A stretch of 64,000 bases of DNA from an uncultured Bacteroidia bacterium. Its GTDB lineage: Bacteria; Bacteroidota; Bacteroidia; Bacteroidales; UBA932. The stretch is taken from assembly GCA_902792815.1 (NCBI GenBank), contig CADBAY010000013.1, forward strand, positions 1-64,000, in the 5' to 3' direction. Within the stretch, counting starts at the first letter, position 1. Each line of letters opens with the position of its first letter. Below are positions 41,854 through 49,799 of the stretch, piece after piece. Made by a program: the position numbers and the translations under genes. The notes beneath the pieces were generated by a model. It saw nothing but the letters and a program-made list of their open reading frames with translations, ran no database searches and was not told the DNA's origin.

Positions 41854-42564
41854 TCATTTTCCAGGGGCTTTAGCTCCTGGTTTTTCTTTTTCTATCAGAT
41901 CAATCTCCTCAATGCCTAGGGCTGAAAGAACTATTTCGTCCATGACCGAGACAAAACCGTTATTCAAAAACCTGCCCTCTACAATTGTGATATACTCACC
42001 GATTATGTCAATAACACATGATGCCTTTGAGACATCTACCTCCTTATTAATCTTCATGGAAGCTAACACACCTCCATTGTGAGAAAGGTAGTTACGAAGC
42101 TCAATGATCTCATCGATTCTATCTGAAATACCCTCCACAATAATGCTGGTTTTGAATATCTTTTCGAAGAATCTATCATTCAGCTTATTAGTCTGATGAT
42201 AATTGATAGTCTTTAAACTTTCGCCAATGGCCTTTCTCTGCTCCTCGGTCAAGGTTTCACCTCTTGAGACTTTGGTAAGCTTATCCTCGGGTTTTGGATG
42301 TAGGTAATTATAGGTGCGAATATACTCATAAATGTAATGGTCAACCTCACGCGAGGCTGAAGAGAAGACAGTCCTTCCTAATCTATCTCTTAAAAAAGAT
42401 TCTAGACCGGCAACCGCAGAAAGAATAATAAGAGCACTGAAATCTCGACTTCCCATGAAACGGAAAAGGTCATCAGATGTTGTCCTCAGCATTTCAAGAC
42501 AGCCACTACAGTGCCCCAAATAAACGCTTCTGAGAGCTTCGGAATACTTTATTACCTTCATCAT
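41854..42564 (-). CDS. HEPN-domain protein (putative RNase)
   Basis: A 236-residue helical protein. The segment ELRNYLSHNGG at about residues 148-158 has the RX4H motif (R-NYLS-H) of HEPN ribonucleases, many of which act in toxin-antitoxin or abortive-infection systems. The N-terminal half contains SALIILSAVAGLESFLRDRLG, typical of a RiboL-PSP/MAE_28990-like HEPN fold. The gene is flanked by two tiny hydrophobic-peptide genes, each with its own -7 box and terminator, and lies behind the replication origin. No conventional antitoxin gene is next to it. Confidence 0.72.
   Translation of the reverse strand: MMKVIKYSEALRSVYLGHCSGCLEMLRTTSDDLFRFMGSRDFSALIILSAVAGLESFLRDRLGRTVFSSASREVDHYIYEYIRTYNYLHPKPEDKLTKVSRGETLTEEQRKAIGESLKTINYHQTNKLNDRFFEKIFKTSIIVEGISDRIDEIIELRNYLSHNGGVLASMKINKEVDVSKASCVIDIIGEYITIVEGRFLNNGFVSVMDEIVLSALGIEEIDLIEKEKPGAKAPGK
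41861..41891 (+). terminator. Intrinsic terminator behind 31-aa gene
   Basis: CCAGGGGCT-TT-AGCTCCTGG (one G·U pair) followed by TTTTTCTTTTT on the plus strand. It overlaps the last codons of the convergent HEPN gene. Confidence 0.85.
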
Positions 42565-42588
42565 AACAAATAGTATTATTAGTCATAT

Positions 42589-42615
42589 AAAAAGGATAGC
42601 GGCAAGCCGCTATCC
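42589..42615 (-). terminator. Intrinsic terminator behind 29-aa gene
   Basis: GGATAGCGGCAAGCCGCTATCC (42594-42615) is a perfect hairpin. On the minus strand it has a CTTG loop and is followed by T5. It separates the 29-codon gene from the HEPN gene, whose start is 25 bases further. Confidence 0.85.
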
Positions 42616-42628
42616 AACATAGCTTGAA

Positions 42629-42718
42629 CTAGAAGAAAATCTTCGCGTCCTTCAAAATACGAGGCAGGACCCAAACGGGAGCCGTAACAACGATGATGAT
42701 GATCTTTAAGGCGTTCAT
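42629..42718 (-). CDS. 29-aa hydrophobic micropeptide
   Basis: A 29-codon ORF (MNALKIIIIVVTAPVWVLPR, ending DAKIFF) with a strongly hydrophobic stretch that could insert in the membrane. A -7 box TATATTTG (42811-42818) lies about 93 bases upstream and a strong terminator follows 13 bases after the stop. Expression as a separate small unit is thus likely; the role is unknown. Confidence 0.6.
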   Translation of the reverse strand: MNALKIIIIVVTAPVWVLPRILKDAKIFF

Positions 42719-42810
42719 AATATAAAGGTTTTAAAAGATGAATAATCTTTCCACGGCGATAACAAGTATCGCAGGATGTGGATCCGTTATGAAGCCCGTT
42801 CAAGCATATG

Positions 42811-42818
42811 CAAATATA
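42811..42818 (-). promoter_or_regulatory. Promoter -7 box of 29-aa gene
   Basis: On the minus strand TATATTTG fits TAnnTTTG. The resulting transcript would be roughly 210 bases long, from about 42804 to the terminator at 42589. Confidence 0.55.
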
Positions 42819-42843
42819 GCAAAATTGTATGGTTACTCAATAA

Positions 42844-43215
42844 TTACCTCGCGGCCCTGGTATTCACCTTCTTCCCATCCTTATCCCAGGTATAAATCCA
42901 GCTTCCATTCCTGGAAGTAAATGTCTCACCGGAGACACCAGTCACTTCACCGACAGATGAAACGCTGAGCGTCTTATAGCGCTGGCCTTCGCTGTCGTAC
43001 AGATAGATCCAGCTTCCGTTCTGTGAAACAAAAAACTCGGAGCTGTAGCCCTTGACTACGCCAACACTGCTTACGCTCAAAGTCTTGTATCGGTGACCGT
43101 TATCATCATAGAGGTACACCCAGCTACCGCTGGTTTCCACGCTGGAAATCTTATGCACCCCGGCTATCAATGCCAAAGCAACGACTAAAATGTTCAGAAT
43201 CTTTCCCATAGACAT
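42844..43215 (-). CDS. Secreted protein with three internal repeats
   Basis: A 123-residue protein with an N-terminal hydrophobic segment (ILNILVVALALIAGVHK). Three copies of a unit of about 33 residues follow: GSWVYLYDDNGHRYKTLSVS, then GSWIYLYDSEGQRYKTLSVS, then a shorter GSWIYTWDKDGKKV. The repeats probably form β-hairpins in an exported or membrane-tethered protein. It starts 6 bases after the stop of the next membrane-protein gene. Family not recognised. Confidence 0.65.
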   Translation of the reverse strand: MSMGKILNILVVALALIAGVHKISSVETSGSWVYLYDDNGHRYKTLSVSSVGVVKGYSSEFFVSQNGSWIYLYDSEGQRYKTLSVSSVGEVTGVSGETFTSRNGSWIYTWDKDGKKVNTRAAR

Positions 43216-43221
43216 ACAAAT

Positions 43222-43671
43222 TTAACTTTTTTCCACGAATAAACTCACATAAAGCAACAGCGTCGCAGCGGATCCAACCAACACTTCTCCGATGCATGGT
43301 GAAGGTACATGCCTTGATAATCCGCTCAAGAATAAAACCAGAAATGCTATTCCAAATGCAAAATAGTCCCAACGGGGTCTTTTCAAAGGCGTTACGCCAA
43401 AGAGCCAGAATACAAAAATGGAGAGGATGTACGCTGCCCAAACGCATGAGATCCATAATCCAATCCAGCCTAGAGCCCCATGACAGGAATAGTCAATTCC
43501 GGAGAAGAATGCCCCACGCTCTTTGAGGCAAATCACAAATAGCACAACAGTCAAAACAAGACTCAACATGTGCAGAAGCATCGCTGATCTGGATAAGCGC
43601 ATAGGCTTAGCCTGCCCAGCAGTCTCCTCAAAGACTTCAAAAATAGCAGACTTAATCTTACTCAATTCCAT
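43222..43671 (-). CDS. Membrane protein, about four spans
   Basis: A 149-residue protein with hydrophobic segments at about 33-48, 66-92, 102-118 and 126-145 after a polar N-terminus. No motif is recognised. It overlaps the upstream zinc-ribbon gene by 14 bases and lies 6 bases before the repeat protein, so the three form an operon. Confidence 0.6.
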   Translation of the reverse strand: MELSKIKSAIFEVFEETAGQAKPMRLSRSAMLLHMLSLVLTVVLFVICLKERGAFFSGIDYSCHGALGWIGLWISCVWAAYILSIFVFWLFGVTPLKRPRWDYFAFGIAFLVLFLSGLSRHVPSPCIGEVLVGSAATLLLYVSLFVEKS

Positions 43672-44296
43672 ACTCTTTGACTTTGATGGTTTCCGCTATC
43701 CCATATGGATAATTCAAGAAAGGATCTGCGACATATGGGAGATTCATAAACCAGTACTGAGGCTTTCGCCATTTCCAGTCTTTGCACAGGTCCAACACCC
43801 AGAACCGCTTTTTGAAGAAGTAATAATCCTCCGCTACAGCCTTGATGCCGATATCGGTAATCTTAGTTGGTTTCGAATACCCTTTCAGAAGTCTAGAGAT
43901 GATTTCAGGTGTTAGGCATGTCATCCGCGTTACGGCGGCAACGTTCCCTTTTGAGGCATCAACAAGTTCCTGAAGCAGCACCACGCAATCCTGAGCCTGT
44001 ACTTCTGCCCGGGCAGTCTTCATCCGAGATTCGTTACAAGACCAATCCTGATAATGCTTACAAGATGACAGAGAAACCATTGCAAGCGCCATAAAGAGCA
44101 CTGCAACTGATTTACGTGCCAACCCGAGCAAACGCGCCAGGAATCCTAGAATACCTGACGTCTCGACGACATTCCCACATCTAGGGCAATGCACAGGCAT
44201 CTCGGCCACCGTAGCATTGTCTTCAATGTCTGCCGCCATAAAGATGTGTCCACAATGAGGACACCGCACTTTTTTAAAACCTCTTAACATAGGCAT
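43658..44296 (-). CDS. Zinc-ribbon membrane protein
   Basis: A 212-residue protein. The N-terminus has two CxxC knuckles (CPHCGH and CPRCGN, about 12-48) forming a zinc ribbon, then a membrane segment with lipobox-like LSSCKHYQDW at about 78-85, and a C-terminal domain of about 120 residues of unknown kind. The -7 box TATCTTTG at 44312-44319 means an ATG at 44314 would lie upstream of the transcript start, so the start at 44296 (or 44290) is preferred. First gene of a three-gene operon. Confidence 0.62.
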   Translation of the reverse strand: MPMLRGFKKVRCPHCGHIFMAADIEDNATVAEMPVHCPRCGNVVETSGILGFLARLLGLARKSVAVLFMALAMVSLSSCKHYQDWSCNESRMKTARAEVQAQDCVVLLQELVDASKGNVAAVTRMTCLTPEIISRLLKGYSKPTKITDIGIKAVAEDYYFFKKRFWVLDLCKDWKWRKPQYWFMNLPYVADPFLNYPYGIAETIKVKEYGIE

Positions 44297-44423
44297 TGTG
44301 ATTAATGGCTGCAAAGATATACAACGCTATTGCCAAATGCTGGCAGCCGTCGAGAGCAGAGAAAAAAGTGCCGATTATTCGAGCTGCCCAATTCTGGCAT
44401 TCTGATATACGACCTTTGCAGAC

Positions 44424-45407
44424 ATGGACACTAAGGAAATCGACTACAGAAAGCTGACAACGATTCAGCTGAAGTATGAGCTCAAACAACTTGAGCGCCG
44501 CATTCTTGAAATCACAGGAGACCCGCTTGAAACAGGTATCAGAAAGTTTATTACGTGGGCAAACGACAAAAGCGCCGTAGAGCAGGTGGACGAAATGATG
44601 TCTACCAGGTCCTATCTCCTTAACCTGCTCTTTGAAAAACACTGTACGCCGGAAGAAGTGTCCCGGCTCGAGAAGGTGAACACGCTTCTTAAGGAGCTAT
44701 CTGACCGCACCCACAAACGCACAGGCAACCTTGCCAGAAAGGTGCTGTCCACGCCCCATGAAGAGTTGGACGATGATTTCACAATCGAGAGTAAACTGGT
44801 GCCTGAATTCGACATCCCGTACTCAGTCCTACGGCTTGCAGACGACGCCTTTTACTGCTCAGATTTCATTAGGATGGCTGCCATCCTGCAGGAAACGGAG
44901 GAGTTTAAACCAGGTATGGCCGACATCTGCTGGTTTCCCGATAAGGTCCAGTCATATACTCCAGCCATCACCGACAAAGAACTGGGATGTGCGGACGAAA
45001 TGGACGATGGAACCTCTTGGGCTGAAGCCTGGCTGGCTATACCACCGCTGCAGCACATCAACGTATGCTACGCTCTCCACGCATTGGCCACCCACCAGAA
45101 CTGGAGCATCCCCGATATATTGAGAATCAATGATTTCAAGATTGAGGTTCAACTGACCATCCAACAGTTCTCGGATCAGGAGCGTAACCGTTTACAATGG
45201 TGGAGCAAATATGACGTTTTTCACTTCAAAGACGTACTCCTCCATGAGGCCAAAAGCCGTCCGGAAGACCTTCCATTAGAGACCTTCCTGCTTCAGCGCT
45301 GTCGCGACTACTTCGAAGAACGCGCCGATGAGGTCCTTGCAGAAGTTGGAATTACCGACATTGACCGCTACATGGAAACGCTGAAGAACAAAATAGACAA
45401 CCCTTAG
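44424..45407 (+). CDS. Hypothetical 327-aa protein
   Basis: A 327-residue soluble protein, mainly helical. It has an N-terminal coiled-coil-like region (RKLTTIQLKYELKQLERRIL) and a middle part with AWLAIPPLQHINVCYALHAL. No signal, membrane segment or catalytic motif is recognised. It is followed 2 bases later by another unrecognised gene, so the two are likely partners. They are the only rightward genes between 41.9 and 53.2 kb. Confidence 0.6.
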   Translation: MDTKEIDYRKLTTIQLKYELKQLERRILEITGDPLETGIRKFITWANDKSAVEQVDEMMSTRSYLLNLLFEKHCTPEEVSRLEKVNTLLKELSDRTHKRTGNLARKVLSTPHEELDDDFTIESKLVPEFDIPYSVLRLADDAFYCSDFIRMAAILQETEEFKPGMADICWFPDKVQSYTPAITDKELGCADEMDDGTSWAEAWLAIPPLQHINVCYALHALATHQNWSIPDILRINDFKIEVQLTIQQFSDQERNRLQWWSKYDVFHFKDVLLHEAKSRPEDLPLETFLLQRCRDYFEERADEVLAEVGITDIDRYMETLKNKIDNP

Positions 45408-45409
45408 CC

Positions 45410-46420
45410 ATGACACTACAAGAACTCTTTCGTAAACACGAATTCGAATCCGTCGTTCCACTCCTTGTCGCTATCGACGAGAAGAATGTCCCGGATAATC
45501 TCTACGCTTTCAAAGAGGCTTTCGATGACCTAAGGCGAATGACACCGGGAGATTCTGGTGGGGAGCAGATCGTTGTCAGTACTGAGGTCGAGACTGACGA
45601 GGACGGGAATGAGATTGAGCGTTACCTATACTCTTCCAACTGTGAAGCTCAACCCTGGGATGAGTGCCTTGCCAAGGAGGTAATCTTCGGCTCCGTTATC
45701 GGAGAGGAGAAGGCTCTAGCTCAGATTCTCTGGCACATGACCTTCTATGGCTTCTCACCGGAACAAGAATTGTTTCCGGACCGATCCATCCAAAACAAGT
45801 ATGAACAAAGGGCCAAAGATCTCGAGCGTCGCCAGTTCCTCAACTATGCCAAAGGAATAGCCCATCCTTTCGAGATCGAGCACCTATGCCTTTCGATGGA
45901 GGGCTGGGAGAAGTATCACCAGCGCGAGGCCCATCGCAACAGGGCAAAGCGGATGCGTGACGCACGCCAGGAACGGTCAATTGCCCGACTTGAAAGGATG
46001 GGAAAAGTACAGCGTCTCATCGACAAATTATTGCCAACTACTCCAGTGCTTGCCGCCAGCGAATATGCCTATCTCTTTGACACTTCAAAGATCTGGGAGC
46101 TAGAATTTAACTCGCGAACGCCGGACGCTACGTCAAGAGCAGAATACATCGCTGACAACATCCGAAAGCACTTCCATTTTAAACTTACGGAGTACACGCG
46201 GATGGAGATGGTCGTTTGCTGTTCCAGCGAATACCCGGCCACGGCCGAGGAATTACGAATCCTCTGCAAAGCCATATTCCCGCTGATGGGCTTTGTTCTC
46301 GACGAAGAGGGGCATACCGTTTCCCACACCACGCCCCGTATTCCTGCAATCAGGATTCACCACGCTGAGATCCAAAACCTCGGCCACGATTTCCACATTC
46401 TTCTTGCGGTCAGCAGATAG
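45410..46420 (+). CDS. Hypothetical 336-aa protein
   Basis: A 336-residue soluble protein. A helical N-terminal half with many charged residues includes REAHRNRAKRMRDARQERSIARLERMG, and the C-terminal half has mixed strands and helices ending RIHHAEIQNLGHDFHILLAVS. Not recognised. Its closeness to the preceding gene (2 bases) indicates coexpression. Confidence 0.58.
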   Translation: MTLQELFRKHEFESVVPLLVAIDEKNVPDNLYAFKEAFDDLRRMTPGDSGGEQIVVSTEVETDEDGNEIERYLYSSNCEAQPWDECLAKEVIFGSVIGEEKALAQILWHMTFYGFSPEQELFPDRSIQNKYEQRAKDLERRQFLNYAKGIAHPFEIEHLCLSMEGWEKYHQREAHRNRAKRMRDARQERSIARLERMGKVQRLIDKLLPTTPVLAASEYAYLFDTSKIWELEFNSRTPDATSRAEYIADNIRKHFHFKLTEYTRMEMVVCCSSEYPATAEELRILCKAIFPLMGFVLDEEGHTVSHTTPRIPAIRIHHAEIQNLGHDFHILLAVSR

Positions 46421-46428
46421 AACGCGCC

Positions 46429-46641
46429 TCATTTAGACTTCAAAGGCAGGTCATCGCTCGTGATGCCTGCCTTTTTCAGACGCTTGCGGTCATAGACCTT
46501 CTTCGATTTGTGGAGCGCCGACCTCATTGAAACCGGCCTCCCGTGCTCGGCAATCTCTTCGAGTCTTGCCGCCCTGCGGTTGGCGAGCATAAAGTCCGCC
46601 TCCGTAATTCGCAGCTTCTTCTGTTTCTTCTTCGGTTTCAT
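46429..46641 (-). CDS. Small basic protein, 70 aa
   Basis: A 70-residue, very basic protein (MKPKKKQKKLRITEADFMLA at the start; ANRRAARLEEIAEHGRPVS in the middle). It could bind nucleic acid. It is convergent with the 45410 gene at a distance of 8 bases and lies behind the first copy of the folded repeat. Not recognised. Confidence 0.6.
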   Translation of the reverse strand: MKPKKKQKKLRITEADFMLANRRAARLEEIAEHGRPVSMRSALHKSKKVYDRKRLKKAGITSDDLPLKSK

Positions 46642-46698
46642 GATTGTATGGTATTACGCATCCATAGATGCAAAAACCGTCCCATTTGTTGCCTGCAG

Positions 46699-46884
46699 GT
46701 CGCTCCAGTCGTGTTGCCGGCGGTGCCGCCAACACCACTTCCGCTCCATGGCGCTTGAGACATCGACGTCGGTAAACCGCCGCCGAAGTCTCACCCGGGA
46801 ACAGACTGGCGCCGGCAAAGCCGTCACCAGACTGTCCCTTCGGGCCGCCTCTCACCGCCCGGCAGGCGAACAAGTTCGCCTGCC
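46699..46884 (-). repeat. Folded GC-rich repeat, copy A, with terminator hairpin
   Basis: This is copy A of an element also present at 48002 and 49800. Positions 46730-46848 match 48034-48152 at 118 of 119 bases. A hairpin GTTG-c-CGGC/GCCG-c-CAAC, the stem region GAGAC...GTCTC and the hairpin CTGG...CGGCaaaGCCG...CCAG can form. At the end next to the upstream gene, GGCAGGCGAA-CAAG-TTCGCCTGCC (46861-46884) is a perfect 10-bp hairpin 3 bases after the stop of the 46888 gene. Apparent reading frames across the element are rejected. Confidence 0.75.
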
Positions 46885-46887
46885 CGG

Positions 46888-47289
46888 CTATCTCTTCCTT
46901 ATGCAATATACGGCAGCTGCGAGTTCCAGTAATCCAAAGACAAAATAGATATTGCTGATGGGGTTAAAGCCCCATACCCACCATTCCAAGACAATCCAAA
47001 GCATCAGGATGAGGCCACAGGCGAGCACTGCCCAGTATGCAAGCCGATGCTTCTTAATCAGCATCAGCGCTGCCAAAAACTGCGTAAGCCCGTTAACAGC
47101 CAGCAGTACAAAACCCGACGGAATGAAATCCTTGAAGAAGATATCAGGCCAGGGCATCTTTGCCCTCAGCAAATCAAGCATCGGCGCTCCGCCCCAACCA
47201 TTCCCGCTGGGATCCACCCACATCATTATGGCTCCGCCCACCGCGCCGATGGCGATGAATAGAGTCAGTACAATCAGGATTTTTCTCAT
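46888..47289 (-). CDS. Small membrane protein, four spans
   Basis: A 133-residue protein with hydrophobic segments at about 4-25, 55-75, 82-100 and 108-128 and a loop with WVDPSGNGWGGAP. It may be a DoxX/DUF4345-like small membrane protein, but this is weak. The ATG at 47289 overlaps the TGA of the nitroreductase gene; an ATG two codons upstream (47295) is equally possible. Confidence 0.62.
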   Translation of the reverse strand: MRKILIVLTLFIAIGAVGGAIMMWVDPSGNGWGGAPMLDLLRAKMPWPDIFFKDFIPSGFVLLAVNGLTQFLAALMLIKKHRLAYWAVLACGLILMLWIVLEWWVWGFNPISNIYFVFGLLELAAAVYCIRKR

Positions 47290-47960
47290 AGCCATGTGAA
47301 ACAATCTTTCCCAGCACCGACCTCGAAATGGTATTTGACAATGCCAAGGTCGATATTGGTGTACCCTGCCATTGAGAATGAAGTCTTGGCCTCCACCTTG
47401 TTGCCCTCGTGAAGGATGAACTTGAACTTCTGCTGATTGACAGCGGTGGGTGCCAGCATGGCGGCCTCCATTCCATCCTGGAACCACTTGGGAGGAAGGC
47501 CTTCGGATTCATAGAATTGCTCTACAGGTTTCAGCGGATGCTGAACACCGGGGATGGTGCCATAGCCCAATGAAATCACACAATGTACGGTATCGCCATC
47601 CCGAAGGGTATAGGTGCCGGGAATCTTTTTGTAAGTCAGTCCCACCCAGCAGGTATTCAGGCCCAGTGTCTGTGCGAGGAGAACCAGTGTTTCTCCGTAG
47701 TAGCCAATCTTTTCCTCGGCCTCTTTCCCCTTGGGACCGGCCATCACGAAGTAATTCTTGACGCCAGAGAATTGCCCATATTTCCACATTCCGGTAGAGA
47801 AACACTTTGGCTCATCCAGAACCAGCTGTATGTTCAGACCGCTTTCCGCATTCAACCTCTCAATCTCAGAACGAAGGGTTGTTACTTTTGCCGTCTCGAT
47901 AGGCTTATCGGCATACTTTCTAACTGAATGCCTGGTTTTGATTGCATCTAGTATTGTCAT
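47286..47960 (-). CDS. Nitroreductase-family flavoprotein
   Basis: A 224-residue protein with the nitroreductase start (DAIKTRHSVRKYADKPI) and FMN-site features (GYYGETLVLLAQTLGLNTCWVG, EAAMLAPTAVNQQ). It probably reduces nitro- or quinone compounds with NAD(P)H; the substrate is unknown. The -7 box TAAATTTG lies only a few bases before the ATG, so the message is nearly leaderless. First gene of a two-gene unit ended by repeat copy A. Confidence 0.85.
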   Translation of the reverse strand: MTILDAIKTRHSVRKYADKPIETAKVTTLRSEIERLNAESGLNIQLVLDEPKCFSTGMWKYGQFSGVKNYFVMAGPKGKEAEEKIGYYGETLVLLAQTLGLNTCWVGLTYKKIPGTYTLRDGDTVHCVISLGYGTIPGVQHPLKPVEQFYESEGLPPKWFQDGMEAAMLAPTAVNQQKFKFILHEGNKVEAKTSFSMAGYTNIDLGIVKYHFEVGAGKDCFTWL

Positions 47961-48001
47961 AGGGCAAATTTACTCATTTTAAGCGATATCCTCAAACTGA
48001 A

Positions 48002-48152
48002 GTCGCGCCAGTCGTGTTGCCGTGCGAACACGTCAACACCACTTCCGCTCCACGGCGCTTGAGACATCGACGTCGGTAAACCGCCGCCGAAGTCTCACCC
48101 GGGAACAGACTGGCGCCGGCAAAGCCGTCACCAGACTGTCCCTTCGGGCCGC
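48002..48152 (-). repeat. Folded GC-rich repeat, copy B
   Basis: Copy B lies behind the four-gene unit 48173-49743 and before the nitroreductase promoter. Its first hairpin has CGTG/CACG where copy A has CGGC/GCCG, two compensated base pairs, which suggests that the fold is selected. It lacks the CAAG-loop hairpin of copies A and C but has a small ATACC/GGTAT stem at 48152-48168. Confidence 0.75.
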
Positions 48153-48172
48153 ATACCATGATTGGTATTACT

Positions 48173-48346
48173 TTATTCAGCAGGCGCCCACTTGCAGCGG
48201 ACAGGAGAAACAATAGCGCCTTCCTTCTTGAGTTCAGCGAACGCTTTGTCCACTTCCTTGCGGTCTGCGTTCAAGATCTTGGTAATGTCACCAGCCGAAA
48301 CGGGCTTCCCGGCCTCTTTCATGGCTTTTAGTACTTGCTCTTTCAT
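48173..48346 (-). CDS. Small winged-helix protein, 57 aa
   Basis: A 57-codon ORF (MKEQVLKAMKEAGKPVSAGD, then ITKILNADRKEVDKAFAELK and IVSPVRCKWAPAE). The pattern of two helices, recognition helix and β-wing is that of the small winged-helix proteins common in Bacteroidales. Its ATG overlaps the stop of the DUF4234 gene (4 bases). It is the last gene of its unit and probably a DNA-binding protein. Confidence 0.75.
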   Translation of the reverse strand: MKEQVLKAMKEAGKPVSAGDITKILNADRKEVDKAFAELKKEGAIVSPVRCKWAPAE

Positions 48347-48750
48347 GTTTCTTGTATTTTGGTGTTATTGTGATTAAGTCTCTCTTCAATCTGATTGAGC
48401 GTCTTGAAGAACCGTCCAGTCGCAACGGCTGGTCCCATAAACAGCACGCCGAAAGTGTTCCATCCAAACATATGCCACCACGAGGTATGGGGCCCTTCTA
48501 AGCCCATCTCAATCGCCTTCACCTTCAACTCCTCGGCAATATTCGCCATCCATACGAGCGTGTAGATGAACAGAGTCGGAATACCCAATAAATAGGCGAC
48601 CCAGTACCGCTGCGTGCGGCGTCCAAGGATTTCATCCAGTTCGTCCTGTAACCCGCTGAGCGGCATATAGAACAGAAAGAACAGCCCGGCCGTACAAAAG
48701 TCGATCAAGCCGAACAGGAATCCCGGTCTATTGGTGCGCTGAAACCTCAT
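48343..48750 (-). CDS. DUF4234-like membrane protein
   Basis: A 135-residue protein with hydrophobic segments at about 9-30, 48-72 and 92-112. The order resembles DUF4234: LFFLFYMPLSGLQDELDEIL, then RYWVAYLLGIPTLFIYTLVW. Its start overlaps the acetyltransferase stop by 4 bases, so it is translated from the same message. Function unknown. Confidence 0.62.
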   Translation of the reverse strand: MRFQRTNRPGFLFGLIDFCTAGLFFLFYMPLSGLQDELDEILGRRTQRYWVAYLLGIPTLFIYTLVWMANIAEELKVKAIEMGLEGPHTSWWHMFGWNTFGVLFMGPAVATGRFFKTLNQIEERLNHNNTKIQET

Positions 48751-49289
48751 AGTTCCTTCCTGAACACAAACATCTCATCATCCTCGCTCCAGTTCTCTTC
48801 CATCTCCTCCGGAACGGCGGGGCCATGCTGGTACTTGTTCCAAAACTCGACGATATGGAAGCCGCAGCGGTTCACGTAGAAGTGGATGTTGCGCTTTTCG
48901 AAGTAAGGGGTGATGGTTTCCCAGACGCGGATTTCCGGGTGCATCGCTTCCACGGCCTTCCATGCCGCCTGGCCGATGCCTTGGCTGTGGCACTCCGGAA
49001 GGACGAACAACAGTTCAAGCTCGCCTTTCGCCGCTTCCTTGTCAATCTGAAGCACGACGCCGCCGACCTTCTGCCCGTCCAGGACAATCCGGTAGGTCTC
49101 GGCATTCTCGCCGTCGATGGAGCGCTCGATGGTCTTGCGGGATATCACTTCCTCGCCCTCTTCGCAACGATCGTCCCGCATCCCGAACTCCTGCTGGGCG
49201 CCATACTTGAACGCCCACTGGTTGTCCAGGATGAACTGCTCCCGGTCATCTTTCCGTAATGGTTCCAGCGTAATCATTTCACTTTTCAA
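48747..49289 (-). CDS. GNAT-family N-acetyltransferase
   Basis: A 180-residue acetyltransferase. Motif A (LELLFVLPECHSQGIGQAAW, about 92-111) binds acetyl-CoA, and NIHFYVNRCGFHIVEFW near the end is motif B. The N-terminus is typical (MITLEPLRKDDREQFILDNQ). The substrate cannot be deduced. It overlaps the AlaX gene by 11 bases. Confidence 0.85.
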   Translation of the reverse strand: MKSEMITLEPLRKDDREQFILDNQWAFKYGAQQEFGMRDDRCEEGEEVISRKTIERSIDGENAETYRIVLDGQKVGGVVLQIDKEAAKGELELLFVLPECHSQGIGQAAWKAVEAMHPEIRVWETITPYFEKRNIHFYVNRCGFHIVEFWNKYQHGPAVPEEMEENWSEDDEMFVFRKEL

Positions 49290-49743
49290 TTACTTTCCAC
49301 CTGACCCGCCAACGACCGTCCTCATAATCGTGGCTCAGGATCTTGAACGTGCCGATTTCAGAAGTGTTCTTCACGTGCGCACCGATGCAAGCGCAGGCAT
49401 CATAGTCGCCCACACGCACGATCCGCAGCGTCTCGGAGACATCCTCCGGGAGTTTGCCCAGGTCGACAATATCCACCGCCTGTTTCCGCGTCATGAAATC
49501 GATGGTAACATCCAGATTTCTGGTAATCACCTCGTTTACAGTACGCTCGATTTCTGTCACCTGCTCATCGGTAGGACATGCCGCCAGCAGATAATCGCAT
49601 TTCGATTTCTTGCGCTCGATGTGTGCGTTTCTTGACCTTGGACATCCAAACAAGCGAACCATTGTCCCATTCAGGATATGTTCCGCAGTATGCATCGGTG
49701 GGTACTCTTCTTTATTGTGGCTATTGAGAATTGGCTCTTCCAT
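49279..49743 (-). CDS. AlaX-like tRNA-editing/thiolase-free hydrolase domain
   Basis: A 154-residue protein with the zinc motifs of the alanyl-tRNA synthetase editing domain: HTAEH at about 18-22 and CACIGAH at about 114-120. Free-standing AlaX proteins remove Ser or Gly wrongly attached to tRNA-Ala. The -7 box TACATTTG at 49764-49771 supports the start at 49743. First gene of a four-gene unit. Confidence 0.82.
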   Translation of the reverse strand: MEEPILNSHNKEEYPPMHTAEHILNGTMVRLFGCPRSRNAHIERKKSKCDYLLAACPTDEQVTEIERTVNEVITRNLDVTIDFMTRKQAVDIVDLGKLPEDVSETLRIVRVGDYDACACIGAHVKNTSEIGTFKILSHDYEDGRWRVRWKVIEK

Positions 49744-49799
49744 AAAAGGGTTCTACATCTATGCAAATGTACTCATTTTGCGCGAGATAATAAAATCAG

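Noticed and set aside
46490-46906. Minus-strand ORF across repeat copy A, with a related frame at 47992-48213 across copy B
   Set aside because: The shared peptide comes from the shared repeat DNA. Changes between copies keep stem pairing rather than codons, and copy C breaks the frame.
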